Part shown: positions 60,634 to 64,000 of the stretch, in pieces
How the letters are laid out: every line of letters starts with the position of its first letter
Numbering within the stretch: the first letter of the stretch is position 1
From: Paramoeba atlantica
Lineage: Eukaryota > Discosea
DNA: 64,000 bases
Reading direction: 5' to 3'
Assembly (NCBI GenBank): GCA_977017575.1
Contig: CDRNVI010000026.1
Coordinates: 124,001 to 188,000, forward strand
The notes under the pieces: generated by a model
The model's input: the letters and a program-made list of their open reading frames with translations, nothing else
What the model was told of the DNA's origin: nothing
The model's database searches: none
Program-made: the position numbers and the translations under genes

Positions 60634-62241
60634 TTGAGACCTCCCAACGCAATTCGGCAACTACGCACCGCTTCCCCCCCACTTGCACGGTCACGCTCCT
60701 CCCCTGGGCCACGCTCTAACCCTCCGGACATAGCTTCCTCTACCCTAAATCAGAACCCTATCACACAAGAGTGCAAGCACGCCTGTAAAGATAAACTTCA
60801 TTGTTTACATCCTTGCTGCAAACGCCATCTGCCCATGACCACATCTCACCCGAACCCCGTTGCACAGGAAACGGGAAGTCCCACGGTGCCTCCTTCGCTA
60901 CCACCCCCTCTCCCAGTTCCACTGAAGCTAACGCCTGCCCCACGTAAACACGTATGTAAAGACAAACTGCTGTGCGCTCACCTGTGCTGTAAGAGACACT
61001 TACAGACAACGTCCTCGACTCAATTTGAACGGACAGAGAGTGAATCATTGGGTAATATGCCCCCTCGACGGCTGGTCAGCCGAACAGGACACAGTCAGGA
61101 CCCTGTCAACACGACCCGGCGAAGATCCCTCTCATCCGCGGTAAGTTCTGACATTGGTCTGCTTGCACGGACCACATACCGTGCAGCGCAGGAACTGTAT
61201 CTCCTTCCTCCACCACCCATAACACAGCAAGGTGAATGCGGACATAAATGTCATAACAAAACAGAGTGTCTCCACTCGTGTTGCAAGCGGCATTTACGAC
61301 CCCAGAGCCAGACTGAAACAGAACCAGACATCAGCCACAACCAATCGGAGCGCATTGACAACAACCCTGGACATGCCGAAAACAGTCAACAATCTCCAAA
61401 TGAAGAATTACCCGATATAGCGCCTGCTCAACATGGGGAAACGGTAGGGCATAATGAAAGTACACAACCACAAGGAAATACCGAAGTCGATTCCGACAAC
61501 GCCCAAAGCTGTAATCACCGCTGCGCGAACAGGTTCACGTGCAAACACGCTTGCTGTAAAAGAAATCTCAACCTTCCTGAATCTAAGAGTGCACTATTGG
61601 CTGCGGCTTCAGGTCTTAGGGGGTCGCGCATGAATCTTAAACTGACCCACGCCGTCTGGGAGTTAGCTGACAAGCTCAGCAATGAACTATTCCAACGATA
61701 CAAAGAACAAAATATTTGTAGCGCAACCGCAGCGGAAGACAACATCGCTACCCTCACGGCGTGTATAGTGGTTAGCTGCGCCGTAGCAGCAACCAGAGAA
61801 CATGGGGATCGCGGTGTCACAATTCGCTCTACAGCACCCCCTCAACGACTACACCGCCGACCCACATCGAATGAAAATGCTTGCAAGCACCTCCGAACCG
61901 AAACGAAGTTGCTCAGAGGAAAAGAACGCCACGCACCACGCGATACCCGTGTACAATTACATCGACAGGCCCGCAACGCTGAGGTTCTCGTCTCAAAATT
62001 CGCCAATGAAGCAGAACTTCTAGAAATACGGCGAGAGCAGAAGGAAGCAACCCTGCGCTTCTCGAAAAACGCATGGGCTGCAGCCACGGAAACATTAGAA
62101 AGACCGACTGACACTTCGTCCACACACCCGTACCCAACGTGCGAAACATTTGAGGTCGTAGAACACTTCTCAAAAATACTGCAACCACCTCTCTCTACCG
62201 CTAACCTACCAGACGAATCACAACTAACCAGCCAAAAGTGA
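60634..62241 (+). pseudogene. LINE ORF with repeated C-x-H-x-C...CCKRHL knuckles
   Basis: An open frame of 535 codons without its own ATG start, so it continues an upstream coding region. Four knuckles are in this frame: CKHACKDKLHCLHPCCKRHL (60772), CKDKLLCAHLCCKRHL with a preceding KHV (60946), CGHKCHNKTECLHSCCKRHL (61237) and CNHRCANRFTCKHACCKRNL (61510). A fifth is at 60546 in another frame. The spacing is C-x-H-x-C-x(6)-C-x-H-x-CC. They probably bind nucleic acid. The region after 61570 is helical and charged. The frame ends at 62241, overlapping the RT frame. Confidence 0.65.
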
Positions 62242-62880
62242 ACCCTCAAACCTGGGATGACATAACCCCTCAAGAGGTCACGCGCTTCCCTAGCGCGAAG
62301 AAATCATCCTCCGCTCCGGTACGAGACGCCATTCAAAACACATCACTGAAAAAGCTGAAGTCGCTGCACGAAGGAATTGCGAAATACTTCAATGACCTAT
62401 TACGTTGGAATGTCTGTCCAAAGGAGTGGAAAGCAGCAGTGGTCAAGCTCTTGCACAAGGGGGGGAACCGAATTCTCCGCAGAACTGGCGGCCGATAGCC
62501 CTAACATCGTGCCTCGGGAAACTACTACATACAATCATCGCCGCGAGAATAACTGAATACGCCACCACGGAAGGCATTATGGACACAACTATACAGAAAG
62601 GCTTCTTACCAAAGCTAGCCGGGTGTGTTGAACACACCGCTGCACTCAGTCACTGCATCCGGCACCCAAAGAAGAATCGTAAGCCTCTCTGTATGGTTCA
62701 ATACGACCTGGCAAACGCCTTCGGTTCCGTCCCACATGAAATAATTATCGCAGTACTAAAAAGGGCGCATATCGACCCAGTTATTATCCATTACATCCGA
62801 AAGCTCTATGAGAATGCAGAAATACAGCTCAAGCTGGAATCCGGACTTACAGAATCAATCGTTAACCAATCGTTGAATCC

Positions 62881-64000
62881 TTTTTCTCTTTTCTACCTCT
62901 ACTCTCTCTCTCCCCGGCGCAAGCCCATGACCAGACGTCGGCGTGGCCACCGGGGATCCAAGGATTCCGATACTGGGATTAACACCCCATCATCCTCGAC
63001 CTCAGGTAGACCTGCTACCACCCCTCTCAGGCGAGGCTCCAGCCCCCACCCCTCCGTAGAGGTGGAGGGGCTGCGCCAGCTCTCCATCGAGGAGCTGAAG
63101 AAGGCGAGCCCGGACTTGGTCGTCCGGGTCAAGGAGCAGCACAAGTCATGTGCCTGCGACTTCTGTGGCCTCCCTTTCGTGCCAACCAGGCGGGACAACC
63201 GCCTGTGTGAGGAGTGCGTTACCCTGCGCTCTCGGCACAGGAACGACGTTAGAGTGCGTGCCTCGACGCAAGCCTCAGGGACCCCTCCACCCAGTCCCAC
63301 GTCTTCCTCTCGATCCTCCCGAGCCAACTCCACAGCCCGCAGGATCCCACGTTCTTCTTCCTCTCGGGGGAGATCCCGGAGCTTTGACCGTACATTTACT
63401 ACGGTCGCCCCCACCCCTATCCTGAGGAAAGCAGCCAACGTTTCCTTCGCTCCTCTCCCCACCCCCGACAGTCGGAGCACGTCATACGCCCGCATCTCGA
63501 CGCCTGGCCTGGCGACCGCCCCCTCCCCCGATCACGTCGGACGCGATGTACAGCGACGCCCCCGCCCCGACGGAGCGTCCGCTGAAACTCCCCACGCTGG
63601 CGCAACAATTCAAGGAGATGGACGCTGTGCGCTTCAAACTCCTTCCCTCCCCTTCTAGCTCGGGGCTCCCTCTAGCCCAAACTGGAAGATGATCTGTCTC
63701 TCTGCGTCTCCTCTCGGCCCTACACGCGGAGCACGAGAGGATCTCCCTTGAGGAAATGGAGGCCCGGGCACGCCGTAAGCTGACCCTGGAGGCTGTCAGT
63801 GGTCTGCACGCGGCCCAGAAAGCCATCGAGGATCGCTTTCTTCTGATCAATGCGGGCCATTTGGTCTGCATTGAATGTGGGGTAGCCCAACTCCACCATG
63901 TAGCCCTACAGGCGCACCTAGTAAAGGTGCACGGTCCCAAGTGGCTAAGGAAAGCATATATTGCCCTGCTAAAGGAGCATGCCCCGGAAGCCCTCCTGAT
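62881..64000 (+). mobile_element. Second LINE (ORF1 region) inserted in the first, runs off window
   Basis: A pyrimidine tract (62881-62912) precedes an ATG at 62927 (MTRRRRGHRG). The frame to 63658 is Ser/Pro/Arg-rich and includes a zinc-ribbon-like CDFCGLPF...LCEEC. A frameshift near 63560-63600 and a stop near 63690 follow. The sequence then encodes EMEARARRKLTLEAVSG and a C2H2 finger, CIECGVAQLHHVALQAH with H five residues on (VKVH), and is open to the window edge. C2H2 fingers before the RT are typical of CRE/R2-type LINEs. The RT itself would lie beyond 64000. Confidence 0.6.

Larger units (their letters stand above)
59941..62880 (+). mobile_element. CRE/SLACS- or R2-like LINE, degraded, 3' part displaced by a second LINE
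   Basis: Order: leader-like sequence; a basic N-terminal ORF (60036-60452); five Cys/His knuckles (60546-61570); a long linker region; and the start of a reverse transcriptase (62250-62870). The RT reads WDDITPQEV and WNVCPKEWKAAVVKLLHKGG, then after a frameshift NWRPIALTSCLGKLLH, GFLPKLAGCVEHTAAL and YDLANAFGSVPHEII. A TGA at 60450, a frame change near 60640-60720, one at about 62240 and one near 62460 break it. RT homology stops near 62870, where another element begins. The clade is uncertain. Confidence 0.65.

Overview
The window looks like nuclear DNA of a euglenozoan protist, most likely of the kinetoplastid/diplonemid lineage. Four observations support this. A spliced-leader-type sequence containing ATACAGTTTCTGTACCTT occurs at 59941-59972, with a truncated relic at 12381 and a weaker match at 39093. 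A Nudix-fold protein at 47619-49706 resembles the mitochondrial mRNA stability factor MERS1. A tyrosine-recombinase retroelement fossil has the VIPER module order. All plausible host protein genes are intronless and on one strand, some preceded by pyrimidine tract plus AG sites like trans-splice acceptors. The assignment is inferred from sequence features only.

Layout. About 0-41 kb is almost entirely mobile-element debris around a small tRNA cluster (Lys, Ala, Gln, initiator Met; 23370-23844). It holds two long ingi-like LINE copies (1-2165 and 24866-29330), two tyrosine-recombinase retroelement fossils (2.3-7 kb and 15-21 kb), Tc1/mariner elements of several types, hAT pieces, apparent Merlin pieces, many MITE-like hairpins, and a family of foldback-like elements. 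From 41.4 to 58.4 kb lies a one-directional (+) host cluster: a ZC3H15/Tma46-like protein without zinc fingers, a broken LRR gene, the MERS1-like Nudix protein, a small mitochondrial-looking protein, a second LRR pseudogene split by a LINE and a minisatellite, and two LRR genes that look intact. From 58.9 kb to the end there is another foldback-like element, then a spliced-leader-headed LINE with a Cys/His-knuckle ORF, interrupted by a second LINE that runs off the window.

The most unusual structure is the foldback-like family. Its ends are arrays of an 18-19 nt word repeated 2 to about 15 times, facing each other in inverted orientation. Each subfamily has its own word (for example GTCAAGGACTTTTGCATAA, GTAAAGGAATAATGCATAA, CACCTTTATATTGCATAA, GCACATTCACATGCATAA), while a TGCATA-like tail and parts of the interior are shared. 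The 32219-37494 copy can be read as a layered stack: its arrays were hit by two different Tc1 elements (TA duplications) and a hAT element (8-bp duplication).

Together the window records strong activity of DNA transposons and retroposons, including elements that seem to have been copied from trans-spliced RNA, next to a short run of host genes in which a lineage-specific LRR family is duplicating and decaying. No rRNA gene, CRISPR array or complete spliced-leader RNA gene was found.
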